NCBI GenBank assembly: GCA_030142905.1 | Contig: JASJOG010000034.1 | Coordinates: forward strand, 1,789,001 to 1,853,000 | DNA length: 64,000 bases | Direction of reading: 5' to 3' | From: Heliopora coerulea | Taxonomy: Eukaryota > Cnidaria > Anthozoa > Scleralcyonacea > Helioporidae | Shown: positions 1 to 12,461 of the stretch, in pieces | Layout: each line of letters opens with the position of its first letter | How positions within the stretch are numbered: the first letter of the stretch is position 1 | Notes under the pieces: model-generated | What the model was told of the DNA's origin: nothing | Seen by the model: the letters and a program-made list of their open reading frames with translations, nothing else | Database searches by the model: none | Translations under genes and position numbers: made by a program

Positions 1-71
1 AGCTAATCTTACTGTCCTCATTACAATTTCAAACTAACGAGGTGCGACTATTAATTTTACTCAAATTATCT

Positions 72-255
72 TTATAAAATCGCGACTCCGATTGTTGCTC
101 CTATAGCTAAGACACACGCAACCACCTTAGATCCACCTGCAATCGAGGTAACCGTGGCTGCAAGGGTCTGACATACTCCCACGAACTCAACTGGGAAAGC
201 AACGATAGCACTAACGCAGCCAAGAACTGCCCCAGCTAGTGCTGTCCATCCCCAT
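72..255 (-). CDS. Short ISG12-like terminal exon, copy 1
   Basis: This 184-bp exon follows a good acceptor (TCTTTTAACAG) in phase 2 and ends at a TAA at 72-74. It encodes 60 residues beginning WGWTALAGAVLG and ending in IGATIGVAIL, all hydrophobic and Gly/Ala/Val-rich. Aligned with the full exon at 63234-63540, it keeps the first and last parts of the ISG12 domain but lacks about 30 central residues (the Ser-Ala-Ser and [12 protein letters not shown] portion). Five near-identical copies keep the frame open. Candidate upstream exons lie at 1242-3485. It could instead be an alternative last exon for the gene upstream, or a relic. Confidence 0.5.
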
Positions 256-1241
256 CTGTTAAAAGAAATGTATGCAACAAAAACCAATTTAGGGCTTGGT
301 GCGAGAACGAATTTGATCTATCCAAGAGGATGTTTAGCATCCACATCATGTAATGAACATATCAGTAAAGATGGTTGCATTACTGATTACAAGTTTATAA
401 ACACTTGCACCGACTGCATCCAATGATTCTGTTCACTCAAAATTCTTCCGAGTAATCTCAATGCTAAATGACTACACACAGCATCAGTGGCCTGGCATTG
501 TATCGCATACACACCAACTGGCTAGGGGAGTCTCAAAGGTTACAGCTTCCCGCATTTAAGGCTGGGTCTAAATAACCTGGTCAGAAGAGCTGATTTCAGG
601 AGTGGCGTTAGTTCATTACAACCCGTTCGCTGTCGTTCGTTCAGTTACTAAGTCGTATCAGCTTTAAAAACGTTCACCATATTTGGATCACGAACGTTCT
701 ATTGCTCTCTTAATGACCGATGTTACACCATTAAGTAATTTGTGAAACCCGTCTCACAACGCCATTGCAATAGAGATTTCATGACACATTGCAAAGTATA
801 ACACCCTTCAAAGTCATCACCCTACGTCGGTTTTCGTTGAGAGACAGGTTTCATCAAAAGTTGAAGAGGGTTAACTCTATGCAATGATCGTGAGCTCGCT
901 TCACTGAGATTGCAGCGTGTAACAACTTTTATAGGTTTCCTATGTCGTTGTCTCGTGCGACACTGCTTTTAGACAGTAAATTTTGTCGTCAGTGCCACAG
1001 GAACAAGGTTACATCTCAAGTATGGTGCGCATGCAGATTCAACTCCAGTTATTTCCTTGTTAAACCACTTTGCACACACTGTATGCCAAGATCGCATTTC
1101 AGCACTATTGTTTACCATATTTTGAAAACCTCGAGATTATTCTCAGTGCGAGATTTAGTTAGGGAAAGGAACGCATTATCTCCCCTTCTGTAACGTAAGG
1201 TATTAATGATGGATATAGAAAATGCAACACATTTGCCTCAC

Positions 1242-3485
1242 CTGTTAAACTCGCTATATTTAGTAAAGGATAGCCTTTTTTGCCTCAAATTGAAAGAGCG
1301 CTTTTCAAGTCCGGCTTTTATTGTAAAGTTAGCTTCTTGCAAGTCATTGATTAAACTAAAATATCATATCGTTTAGAGTTTGAATTCGTGGAAAAATGTA
1401 ATTTCCTAGATACATTCTTTAGAAAACTTCTGCATGGATTACCGTTCTCAGTAATGTACGTAAATTTGTAGTACATACTAGGACACCTCTACCTTCATGG
1501 CAAGTCATTGCACGCCCCCCTTTTGTCCCGAGCTGGATCGACCTCCGATTCGGATTTGCTTTCTTCTTTTAGAAAAGATGTAAATTCATCATCGGCTTTT
1601 GTTCAGACACTCCGTGAACACAATCTACGAGACAACAATTCTCTGATTCCTGAAAAGCAGCAAGCTGTGTTATTTCTTCATATATCAAAAAGACGCAAGT
1701 TGCCAACTCGGCTTAGCAACAACTGGTAGTCGAACATCGTTAAGCAACCGTCTGGTCGTGGCTGCATTTTCCGATTGTATTTTCAAAGGTATCGCGTTTT
1801 CTGTCATCCCAACTTGCACTTTTGCCCACTCCGAATTTGTCAATTAAACAGTTGCGATTTCTGTGATCAGCGCATTTTCTATCGCTTCGCACTTCCTCTC
1901 TCTCGGCCATTTGTGGCTTTGCTCTCGGGTTTGTAGTGAAGATTTTCGCTCATTCGCCTCTGGTCCTCCTATCTTGCACGAAATCATACTGACAAGTAAT
2001 GGAAAACTTGCTTATCTGCCATTGCCCACTGCCAAAAGCAGAGGAAAACAACTGCTATTGTTTGCATCTTTACGTCGAATACGTGAGATATGCTTCAAAA
2101 AACACACTCTTCTCTGTCATCTTTCGAATTCATTTCAAATAAAAATATTCAACTATTACCCTGAATGCTCGTCGAAGAAACCCAATCATTTTCATCATAA
2201 TCGTGACTGAGGAAACTGACTAGAGCCCTCTTAACGCTTTCCAAATTTTTCTATGCATTACAATTGAACGCGAGCATAAATTACTGTAAGTTGGTAGGGT
2301 TGGAACTCTGCGTCTCTAACGGATGTATGTTCACAGTTTCCCGGACAACACAACGTTTGAGCCAAAGCTGTAGGGATTCTGCTCAGTGATCTCACGTTTG
2401 TACATGACTGCGTTCGTCTGTTCACTCTACCTCGGCTTGCAAATTAACTATCAGCACATCACTTACCACAATCACCACCAGAATTACCTCTCTGTGAACA
2501 AATTAGAAAAAGCAAAGTCATATGTTCAGTTTTCTAGCACAACGCAACACACAGAACTGTGAAGTGTAAACTACGTTAGACTTTCGTTCCTCTTCTTTCG
2601 TCACCATTGCTTTACCGGTTTAAATAGAAGGCAGAGAAATGAAAGCTGAAAAGTACAGGTATTAGTAAAAAGCGTAGAGTAATCAGTAATGACGTATAAT
2701 CAGAAACAGTGTAATAGTTGTAGTAAGTGTAATCGTGTTAACATGTGCTTCGCAAGTATAAGAAAAACACCTTTACATACTTCAGGGGACTAAAAAACTG
2801 CCGTGTTTTGCGGCCGGGTGTTACTTTTATTTCCGCATGACGCCATTCGCTTCTTGATCCCCCGTTTAAAGACTAGTCCTGAGGTAAACTGGAGAGGAAA
2901 CTTTCAAAATTCCCGGAAAAAAAATCCAGCATAGACGTTGGAACACCAGTACATTGTACCCTGCTAGACAGGGGGGATTTCTAACCGTCATGGAGAACGG
3001 AATCACAATCTGCCATGGTATAATTATCGTGAGCAATGAAAAAAAAAAAAAGAAAAAAAACATTGCGTCATCCCGTTGTAATCTCTTCACAAACACGGAC
3101 GGGAAACATGTCTTCACTCTATCATGATCTCACCAAGTACACGAGCGGGCAACATTGCAAATGTCGCCATACAACAGAAAAAAATGTCGCTCGAACACCT
3201 TCTTTAGTGGACAAGCTTTGGCAGTCAAAAGTTGGCTATGATACATCATACGACCATGAACCAATCGACCAATAGATGACTTTGCCTCTAATTATGAATC
3301 ATGAGTAATCAAGAGGGAATTCAATAGAAGCATTTGAGTCGCGGCGGTTAAGGATCAGTTTATCTTTGTAACTTATCCTGATTACCCTTGATTCAATGCC
3401 ATGGTCGAGCTCGTCCATTGAAAGCGTGCCTTACGCAGTATGAAAAAAAGAGCCACACAACAAGCAGAATTAAAACAAAGAACAT
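1242..3485 (-). other. Candidate 5' exons of short ISG12 gene, copy 1
   Basis: Three exon-like segments have good splice sites. At 3435-3485, an ATG opens a 17-codon hydrophobic peptide (MFFVLILLVVWLFFSYC), signal-peptide-like, ending at donor GTAAGG. At 2467-2491, a 25-bp segment between CACAG and GTAAGT reads RGNSGGDC plus one base. At 1242-1355, a 114-bp open segment between TTTTAG and GTGAGG encodes 37 residues including EANFTIKAGLEKRSFNL and leaves AG, matching the ISG12 exon phase. The join of the second and third segments is off by one base: older copies have GG before the donor where this has G. I see the segments; that they form one transcript is inference. Confidence 0.32.
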
Positions 3486-3648
3486 GCATGTTATACCAAA
3501 GGGAAAGTGATAGCCGGTTTAAACGGCTTTAAATTTGAGAAAAACCTTGTTGTAATCACACTATCGATTTAGTAAGCTAATCTTAGAGTCCTCATCACAA
3601 TTTCAAACTAACGAGAATGTGTAACGATTATTCTTCATCAAATTCTTA

Positions 3649-3937
3649 TTACACTGCGGCTCCAGCTGCTGCTCCTGCTGCAGCTCCTCCCGCACCTACC
3701 CCAGCAACAACCCCAGTTGTCAAGGCTCCCGTTGCACCAATGGTTTGCAACGTTGCCACCAAACCTCCAGCGGGTACACCTCCACCACAAGCAATTGCTG
3801 AGGCTGACATCATAGATGCTGCTGCAGAACCAGCAGTTATTCCTGCTGCGGTAAAGCCCGCTGCTGAAACGACGATTGGGGCTGCAACAACAGCTCCTGC
3901 TGCACCAAGAAGTGCCCCACCAATTATCCTTCCCCAT
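3649..3937 (-). CDS. Full ISG12/IFI27-type domain exon, copy 1
   Basis: A terminal exon with acceptor TTTTAACAG in phase 2 encodes 95 residues and stops at 3649-3651. The order is [17 protein letters not shown], then [20 protein letters not shown], then [21 protein letters not shown], then a Gly/Ala tail. This is the signature layout of the interferon-alpha-inducible ISG12/IFI6/IFI27 family, whose members are small hydrophobic membrane or mitochondrial proteins. A GAA codon seen in the sister copy is TAA here, so the protein ends one residue earlier. Upstream exons were not found in the degraded 4000-8300 stretch, so whether it is expressed is open. Confidence 0.6.
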
Positions 3938-3976
3938 CTGTTAAAAGGAATGTACGCAACAAGAACACTTGTTTAG

Positions 3977-4832
3977 GTGGTCATACTAGGACAAATTTGA
4001 CAGATCCAACAGGGTATTTTTCTTCTAATCTATTGTACATTATAAAATAAACATACCAACAGAGATGACTGAAGTACTAATCACTAGTCTAATAACACAT
4101 GCACTGACTTTACACGTTAATTTCCTTAGCTCACAATCTACGGAGTAACGACAAAAGTAAATGACGACAAGCAGCATCAGAGGCCTGTCGCGGTATCCAT
4201 AGTTGGGCAATGCAACAAGAGGCGCGGAATATAGGGTTATCATGGATTACAGCCCCGCTATGTTTGAAAGCTTGGTCCAAAGAACCTGGTACGAAGAGCT
4301 GACTCTAGAAGCTGCGTTGATTGTTAACGACTTATTCACTGTTATTTGTTCAGTTATTGACTTGTTGTACTAACTGAATGACCGTTTATAATTGCCACAG
4401 TCGGACCAAGTTAAAAAAGTTTATTATATCTGGATTACCAACGTTTCGCTTCTTTCTTGGATCGATAAAGTTTACATTCAATACCATAGCAACACGATAG
4501 CAATTCAAAATGGTTTGTATGCAGCTTTAACCCCAGTTATTCCGTTCTATGTTTAACTACTTTGCAAACACCGACAGGATTGCATTTCAGTACCAACCTA
4601 ACCATATTCTGAAAACGCAAAGACTATTTTCGGGGGCAAATTTAGAGAATCATGGTCCTCTTTATGTAGCGAAGGTAGTAAGTAGTTGCGTTTTCTGCGA
4701 CGATTGCATTTCATATCGCTTCGTATTTCAAGTAACGCTGACACTTGTCGGTTTGACCTCGTGCTTAGTGAGGGAAGGACTTTTATTAGGTGGTAGGTGA
4801 ACGTTCGTCAAGCCCAAACCCCAAAAAGGGAA
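3977..4832. other. Diverged alpha-like sequence upstream of full ISG12 exon
   Basis: No gene is recognised. The part at 4549-4680 resembles 1068-1190, so this is an older copy of the sequence that lies upstream of short ISG12 exons. The coil exon expected there was not found. It is shared with 42021-42600 and with 63580-64000. Confidence 0.5.
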
Positions 4833-5237
4833 TTTTATGCATCAACTGGGGAGCTCATGATTTTATGCATCAACTGGGGAGCTCCTGCCTTGAAACAGTT
4901 ATAACTAGGTTTGTTAAGTCTTTCCCAGCAGCATAAGATTTCTATATCATTTTACTCTGGCTAACGCCAGACAATTTTACTCATCAACTGGGGAGCTCCT
5001 GCCTTGAAAGAGTGAAAGGGTTATGGTTATTCAGAATGTCACCCAGGAGAATCATGGGATGATCAAGATAAAAAGTATTGATAAAAAGAACCCAGACTGT
5101 GGAGCAAGTGCTGTTCAAAAACCACGCTAACATTCTAAACCTGATAACAACAGGATGCAGTAAGGATAATGTGCCAAAAAATTGCCCCACTACTGGGTGC
5201 TTATTTACAAAATAGCAATTTATTTGTTATCTCACAG
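4833..5237. repeat. Minisatellite and filler at a variable site
   Basis: Two tandem 28-bp units share the core GCATCAACTGGGGAGCTC (4836-4887), and a third related copy occurs at 4980-5009 (ATCAACTGGGGAGCTCCTGC). A hairpin motif (CTGGC, TAAC, GCCAG) lies at 4957-4970. The equivalent site in super-unit 2 (42601-44412) instead holds a Penelope-like element. Confidence 0.65.
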
Positions 5238-8200
5238 TACCAGTGAGATAGAACTGGAAAACGATGAAACATATCTTTTGTAATTTCTAGGCCTTTTAAA
5301 TTAGTTTTCCTGAACTTATTCGGAGATCAAAAATGATCCACTGTTCGTCGGGTGCCATCACTAGTTGACAGATTTTATGTTTACGAAAGTGAAATTAGTG
5401 ACACATGCCATAACAATAAAATGAGACATGTCTGTTTTTATTGCTTCGTCGTATTTCAGAGTGCTTAGCGTGCATAATAACATGGTCAAGTCTTTCGACA
5501 ATAGCAGAAGAGCAGAAGCTTCAATTCAACAAAAACACGACCGCTCTCCCGTACAAAAAGATGGTGATCTCTTCGAACCAAGTCAATCCCTTGCAAGGGT
5601 GTAACCTTGTTGAAATTTGAGTTAATCCAATGTTTGGCTTTGTGAAATTCGTTTAAGTATGCGCAGTAAATCTTCTCCCAGTTATCAAAGTAACAATATT
5701 TAGAGTAAAAGTCTATAAAAATCCAGACTGTAGTCGTTCATGGATTTCGGATTGTTTTTAGTGGCACATCTTCGCTGACGTACAAAAGGAAATTAAAAAC
5801 CCAAACTGTAGACAGCAAAACCCTGAATTCCGGCATCACATACGTCCTTGGGTTTGAATGTTTAGAATGTATCTTAATCTGTTAAATAGAAATTATAAAT
5901 CCTAACACTACCGGCAAAAGGACTTTTACGTGAACGAATGTGCCCTTTGATGTGAGGGTTTATGAATAACAATTTTACTGCTCCAGACAAACTGCCACTG
6001 AAACGAAGCATATCATTTAGTAATTAAATACGGCCAGTTTACAGGTACCTACACTTCTCTTAAAGCCTAATCGTTCTGTTAATATTTATGTCAATTTGAC
6101 AACTCGATCTTGAAAGAGACTTAGCTTATACTTTTTATTGTAAAATACTCTGGAAGACTTTCGAAGCCAGGCTACTTGTGACATTTCGCCGGAAACACGA
6201 ACGACCATATTCAGTGCCTGTTAACGTTAAAAAAACTGATGCTATCCGTAAAAAATATCTAAAGGTACTAACGCAGTAAGTTTAAGCATAAATACCTCAT
6301 TTTCTCGTTTAGTCACAACAGCAAGTCGGATTATTTGTTCGGTGTGTTGCCCAACTTCCGTGACCAAACCTAATCAGTCGACCGCTCACTCTGGGTTTAA
6401 CAGATCCAAGCTCCTCTTCTTTAACAACCCACGGTGGTTGTTATGCTCTGTAATTACCTTGGTAACGGTATAAACCCTGGAATTGAAGAAATGGTTCGAA
6501 GACGATGGTTTGTGCATGAACACAACAATGGATTTCAAATGCTTCCACTGCCCTTACTGACTGGCCGTATCTGATCAAAGCAGACCCCACCAATTATCCC
6601 CGAGTCCTAAGATACCACAGGAACCACTCGAAAACGGATTCCTTATTTCACGGAAACCGAGAGCTTCTCAGTCACGCGATCCACACATGAATCCTTTTTA
6701 TACCGTCGGTACAGTCACAAGGGTGAACACTTTATTTGTCGAAAAGGAGAGAGCAAGAAATTGGCGCTGCTATTTTTCGTGATAATCAACTGGTCGCTCA
6801 TTCGTGACGCAAACCACTTATCGCGGATATCTAAGAAGACATACCACTGGAAATACTTAACTTTTGGTTTCAAGATTTGGTTGGATTAAAAAGTAAACCA
6901 AGTCTGGGCAAGAAACGGCGAATGGTGCTGTCAAGGACCTCAATCCAATTAACACCTAAAATTCATATGAAATTAGAAGATGCCACCACTTGAATATGAA
7001 ATAAAGACTTTCAAAGAAACTTTCATTTCATGCATTCATTATACTACAATTGTATTTATAACTCTGACATCATTTTGTTTCCTGAGTATTTTTGGCAAAA
7101 GTGTTTCAGTACAAGTGACTGGTTGAGTGTCAGAGTAATATTCTTCGAATTTAAGAAACTAGTGGGTTCGTTCATACTTGATACGGACGTTTATTCAATA
7201 GCACCATACAATCTACGTTGGTACGTGCGAAGTATCCACTTCGACCTCTTCCTTCCGTCAGAAAACGAAGGGAACTACGCAGAATATCCTTCGTTCCTCA
7301 TTCTCTCCCTTCACACATTACACAAGTAATTAAAGTGAAGCAATTATTCACGTTAAATTGAAAGGAAATTCTTGTTGCACAACGACTTTGAGTCGTTTTG
7401 CCATCTTAGTAATAGAGGCGTCTGGAAGAGCAAATTCGAGTACGAATACGTTCTCTCTCGAGCACCGAAGTAAATATAGCAAAACGTTAAACATTCTTAA
7501 ACTTTCCTTACTGGTGAACTACTTCTTCAGTTTCAAGTGCCTTGTATATTTTGTGGGATGAGATCATTAATTCAGTGATCCCAGTGACAGAAATCCGAAG
7601 GAAGGAGGAACGAAATTCAACCAACACTTAGTCACGGTGATAGGTTTTTGTTAAGCAGGATTCACATGCGAATAGTCGTTTCTGATCAAATAGAAGTAAG
7701 AGTTGTGGATATATTCACTAGACAATGGAGACAAACATAGGACGACTTGACTGAAGATATAATTTTAGTTTAATAATATACATACATAATACATGAAAAT
7801 TGATCAAATATGGTTTTGGTTCAAATAACCTTTTCTTTCGATTTTCACAGCCAGTAAGGCTCGTCTGTTCATCACCTTTGCAATAAATAACCCGTAGATA
7901 CATTCCAACGGAAGACTTGCTTATTTGCGAATTATTTACACCAAACGTCGCTCCTTTTCAAAGAAATATTCGGAGTTGACTTCATAGTCCACGTATTCCC
8001 TCTTACAAATTGATTTCAAGGATCCGTTAAATTGGTCGATAACAATAAAATTCTTCCTTGACCTTCTTCTAATCTGCTGAAATGTTGAAAATTCAAATTG
8101 TTCGTTAATAAAAAAGGTGCACTGATTTAACATACGTCCGTGATTCATCAAGCCTTCCAGGAAGTAAAAACACGTTCCTGATAAGTCAGACTCTGCCAAT

Positions 8201-8308
8201 CTAAAACTAAGGGCTTGGTAGCACTTCACAAACTCTTAAAATCATAACCACTTTTTTCGCGAATGTGTGATTCTATTGAACACAAATTAACCACAAGTTG
8301 AGTTCTTG
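5238..8308. other. Gamma block, no gene recognised (copy at 44413-47485)
   Basis: About 3.1 kb is duplicated almost identically at 44413-47485. The longest open frames are 99 codons (plus, 7030-7329) and 97 codons (minus, 7936-8229). The minus frame differs between copies by an in-frame indel. Neither has a recognisable domain, and duplication this recent makes their conservation uninformative. Confidence 0.6.
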
Positions 8309-11300
8309 CGATATGGCGGGGATTTCCTTAGACCAGCTAGATGACTTTATTCATTGCCTGATGCCTGAAGTCTGTGTCACCTTTAGCGGTAGTTGACAAC
8401 CCAATTTGACAAGTTTTCGAAATGCCCGTACACCGAATTGAAAATTTGCTTCCACAACGTATTTCATAGCAACATAAGAAGCTAAGTAAAACGGAAAAGT
8501 TTTCATGCTTACTTGAATGGCTAGTATTTGTCACTTATTCTTAAAACCACCCAGGTCATACGTAGGGTAAGGCGGTCACTCGGTTAATCGTGAAAAAACC
8601 CCAGTTATATTTGAAGAACGGTTCCGCCGGTTTCTTTCGCGTTAGAAAACGGAAAAACCCGAAATAACCAAAAAAGCAGGCAGAATTATTCGGTTCAGTT
8701 GAGTCTGTTTACTTAACACTGTACATTACTTCCTCTAAGTATGCGTAAATGGTGGTTATTCAAATCAAATTTAGTAAAACTTCGCTTGGTTTAAATCAGC
8801 TGACTATGTGTTAATGATGGACAACCAAAATAAAATTGATAAAACTTCGATGTTAGTCAGCAGACTCTACGCGAGTAGCGATCTATCGGATCATAACTAG
8901 GGATCATTTGCATTCCGATAAATGTCTTGTAAATATTAAATAATCAATTTTGATTGCTACAATGTCATTGCTCTTTTCGTGTTCGACGACAATTTAACTA
9001 ATGCGAAAGATCGGTTATGTCGGCTTTCTGTTTTGGTTTTTCGAAAAACCACTCACCCTAGTCAAACGAGTAAAGTTTAAACTTGCCAGTACTTTGGCCA
9101 CCAAATTGCATAGACTTTATTCAGCTTGCATTAACTTGCAACAAGTTGTACAAATTTGGATGCAAGTTTAATAAAGGTATTCGAACTTACTAAAATACGT
9201 TCTCTGCTAAAGTTCACTTTAGCAGAGAACGTATTTCAGGTGGGGATTACAGATTTCAGGAATAACCGAGATGTTGTATGTGAGGAATATGTAGGGAACG
9301 TTCTCCGTTTTGTGACTTCATATGGTGAAGTCCCACTTGCCATTATTACCATAAGGCATTTTAACATAAAAAGGTCCAAAACCAGGAGAAGATAGTCTAA
9401 TTCTAATCACAATTGAAAAACAGTGCGACTTCTTAGCAACGCGTGAATTTAATGCCCGTGAAACTACAGTATTTTCTCAGACTTGTATTGACCTGGGTTC
9501 TTGAATCATGAACATGATTTGGAATCAAGATGCAAAATGTACGGTAACATATATATATATATATATGACGAGCGACATCGTGAGAAAGAATTTTGGATTC
9601 AAAGGCCCATGCACACAATACGACTGTCACTTGCGTTTCTTCACTCTGGTGTATGTGATTAACTCTTAATAGCACGAGTCCTGCTTGCTATTCGCACACG
9701 AATGTTGCAAACACCTCCCAAGACTGTTCTGACTGAATCTTATACATCAGAAGGAACAACTGCATGGTACAATAGTAAGGCGTTGATCAGGCCTACAATA
9801 GATAACCGAATAAGCTAGGGCGACATACCTTTCTAAAACGAACTCTGTGCTTCCTTGCCGATGGTATATTACATCAACTTCAATGTCATTTGGTATACTC
9901 CAGTTATCTATATGCTGCAAGAAGAACTTCGATTAGTAAGAGCAAAACTTTCCAACCAAGGTCTATAAAACGTACGAAATCTACATAAGAGACTTGGATG
10001 TGGACTCGCTTTTCACCAAAACAAATCATAGCACAGACGCTAGACGCGATGCGGTAGAAAAAGAAAATTATAGCGAAAGGGTTGCAACACAAAATAAATC
10101 GTTAAAAAGACCCTAGTAAAGATATTCTTATGCCGTTCTCAGCGTGGATTGCTGGCACCGACATCTCGTCTTTTTGTAGTCATTATAACGTTTACATTTT
10201 TTTACCAAGGCATATAACCACGCGAGTTTTATGGCCACGTACAATGACTTGAAAACACATTTTGTGATAAAACTGGCCACCATACAAAAACGCGATCGAC
10301 GACTTTTGCTCTGCATTCAACCGCGGCTTTTAGCGGTAAACTCCAGTCCGGTCTTTCCCCACCAAGCAATCAAATTGTCTGAAATAAATTCTTGATTAGT
10401 TTGAACACGATACTCTACTATTTAATACATTCCCTTTGATGTCTAAACGTTATCATATCACGCAAATTTACTTCGCCTAACTACTCCTGTAATATCACTA
10501 TGATACATTACAATACAATTCGAAAATGTTGTTAAATATTTTAAAACAAGTGCTACTGTCAGATATTCCTCATGAAAACTGCGAAAATGTACATAGAATC
10601 GTACACCGAAATACACCTCGACAGACGAACTTACAAAACTTTTCTGGATTTGAACAACCGAGATAGTTTCTACTCCGGTACTCACGGTCAGCAATAGCTC
10701 CCGAGCCTTTCGACGACATTGCCACTGACATTCGCGAGCAAACTTCTTCCGAGATTCTTCTTCGTTCCGGATCCTTCGACTGAGTCAGACTACTGAACTG
10801 GGCTAGAAAACTGCACATTTATTCAACGTTTCCCAGGTTACCGAGAACATAACGTGACGTGAATGGCAAACTCAACGGCAAACCTTTCGAGTGATGACAA
10901 CCAGTTACTTGAAGGATAAGATCGACTCAAGGAGATCACAACTTAGATAACTGAACGGTACAACGGCTGTGAAACCTTCCGAGAATTTCGAGCACTTGAA
11001 CGCCATTGTCGATGACCGCTTGCTACGCTGTCATAGGAAAACTTTTTTACTGATATTAGAACAAAAACATTAGTAGTGATGCAGTTCATAAAAGGCTGAG
11101 TAATATCAACTTTGATAGACGGCTATCAAAGCTTTATTCGGTGTATATTGTGATGGCTTTCAACTTCATTATTCTTACTTTCATGTTGCTTCTAGTTAAT
11201 AGTGTAAAGTTTATTTTAAAGACTTACAATTACCTACAATTCGAACTTGAACTGAACTGAAATCAACAAATATCCAGCAAATTACGAAAGCAGTATCTCA

Positions 11301-12461
11301 TGAAAATTTTCCCCCATATCACTATTACTTCTAGAATTAATTAAAGGTAAGGTTTATTTTGAATCATGGTACGAGCTTCGCTGAATAGCATTCACAGGTT
11401 TCGACATAAGCTATTTAGCCCGTGCTAAATTTAAAATTTACCAGCATCATTTATTGGAAATGGTATTTATTAATATTTCTTAGGGTCTCTTTATACGCTA
11501 AAATCATATGCTTATACAACTAAGTATAATTTAATTTCTTCAGTCTGACTGTTATTACGGTAAGTAAACTAAGTCTAGTGTTCCCACTTCGAACTCCACT
11601 CATCTTTGGAACTTTGACCGATTACGCTGCAATATTCGAAAACTTCGTTGAAAACGTTTCTACGAAACGTAAACAGGAATAACAGGAAGTTGGCACCTTA
11701 TTCGAAGGGAACTTTCCAATTTCTTAGAAACATCGAAAGCGAGCTTTTTTCAGTTCGTAACGTAAACAATCGAAAGTCCAACCAAGTTAGAAACCATGGT
11801 AGGAACACTTAACGCAGTTTGGCTATAAATTGTTGTCACCAAATGTTAATAAACTTTTTCGAATCATTCTTGTTGGGAGTTTTCTTCTATCGGCCGAAGT
11901 ATGGACTAAGTTGCAATGGTAGAATTGACAAATGCAGAATTGCTTATTAAATATATTTTAACATTATGGGAAGAAATTGTAATCAGTTCCTAAGTGAACA
12001 ACATTAATATTTGTTCTCAAAAGAACAATTATTTCAAACACCCACAAATAAGTACACAATCAATCTATTTTTAATGATCTTTTAAAGGTATGTCAGCAAC
12101 AAACATATCCAACAAAGATCTAATTAACAGAAGGTTGAACTTGATATACTTAAAGTCAGAATATCTTTCGTTTAAAGTGTACAGCATTTGTAACATGTTG
12201 GTTAAAATTTGAACCTTAAGAGAAACTATACTTTAAAACGATCTGTTGAATTTCTCACGTTGTCGGTAAATTACATCAGGAGTAGTTACAACAAAATACA
12301 ACATAAGATACATAAATAGCAGTGGGATGGTTCTACTTGAAGTTCAGTAGGCTATCATAGCAGCTCAGTAATTCAGTTTGGACCATACTTTTTTGTTAAA
12401 AATCAATGCAAATGAAAAATCTCAGAGTCTTGAAACATAAAATATGATCAAAAATGCTTAC
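8309..12461. other. Flank and unresolved 3' end of the RBM4-like gene
   Basis: This is AT-rich sequence with no convincing open frame. It should contain the last exon or exons and 3' UTR of the RBM4-like gene, but several candidate acceptors are about equally plausible. It also holds a 44-bp palindrome (9193-9236) and a short AT dinucleotide run near 9548-9567. Confidence 0.5.
9193..9236. repeat. Perfect 21-bp inverted repeat with 2-nt loop
   Basis: Arms at 9193-9213 and 9216-9236 are exact reverse complements (first arm begins AAATACGTTCTCTGC) separated by TC. The sequence just right of it (9230-9300) resembles 30325-30385, which lies upstream of the long ISG12 gene. Confidence 0.9.

Noticed and set aside
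942..1193. Plus-strand frame of 83 codons present in five alpha blocks
   Set aside because: The copies are recent duplicates, so conservation proves little. It has no known domain, and the supported exons around it are on the minus strand.
1863..2210. 115-codon plus-strand frame repeated in the array
   Set aside because: No domain is seen, and its length and end vary between copies (141 codons at 61476 after an indel). Probably chance.
3380..3430. Short minus-strand frame starting MDELD next to the signal-like exon
   Set aside because: It has a weak donor (GTAATC) and a premature stop in related copies. More likely intron sequence.
3617..3976. Ala/Pro-rich plus-strand frame and Cys/Trp/Arg-rich minus frame over ISG12 exons
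   Set aside because: Both are shadows of the Gly/Ala-rich ISG12 frame, which has the family motifs and a correct acceptor.
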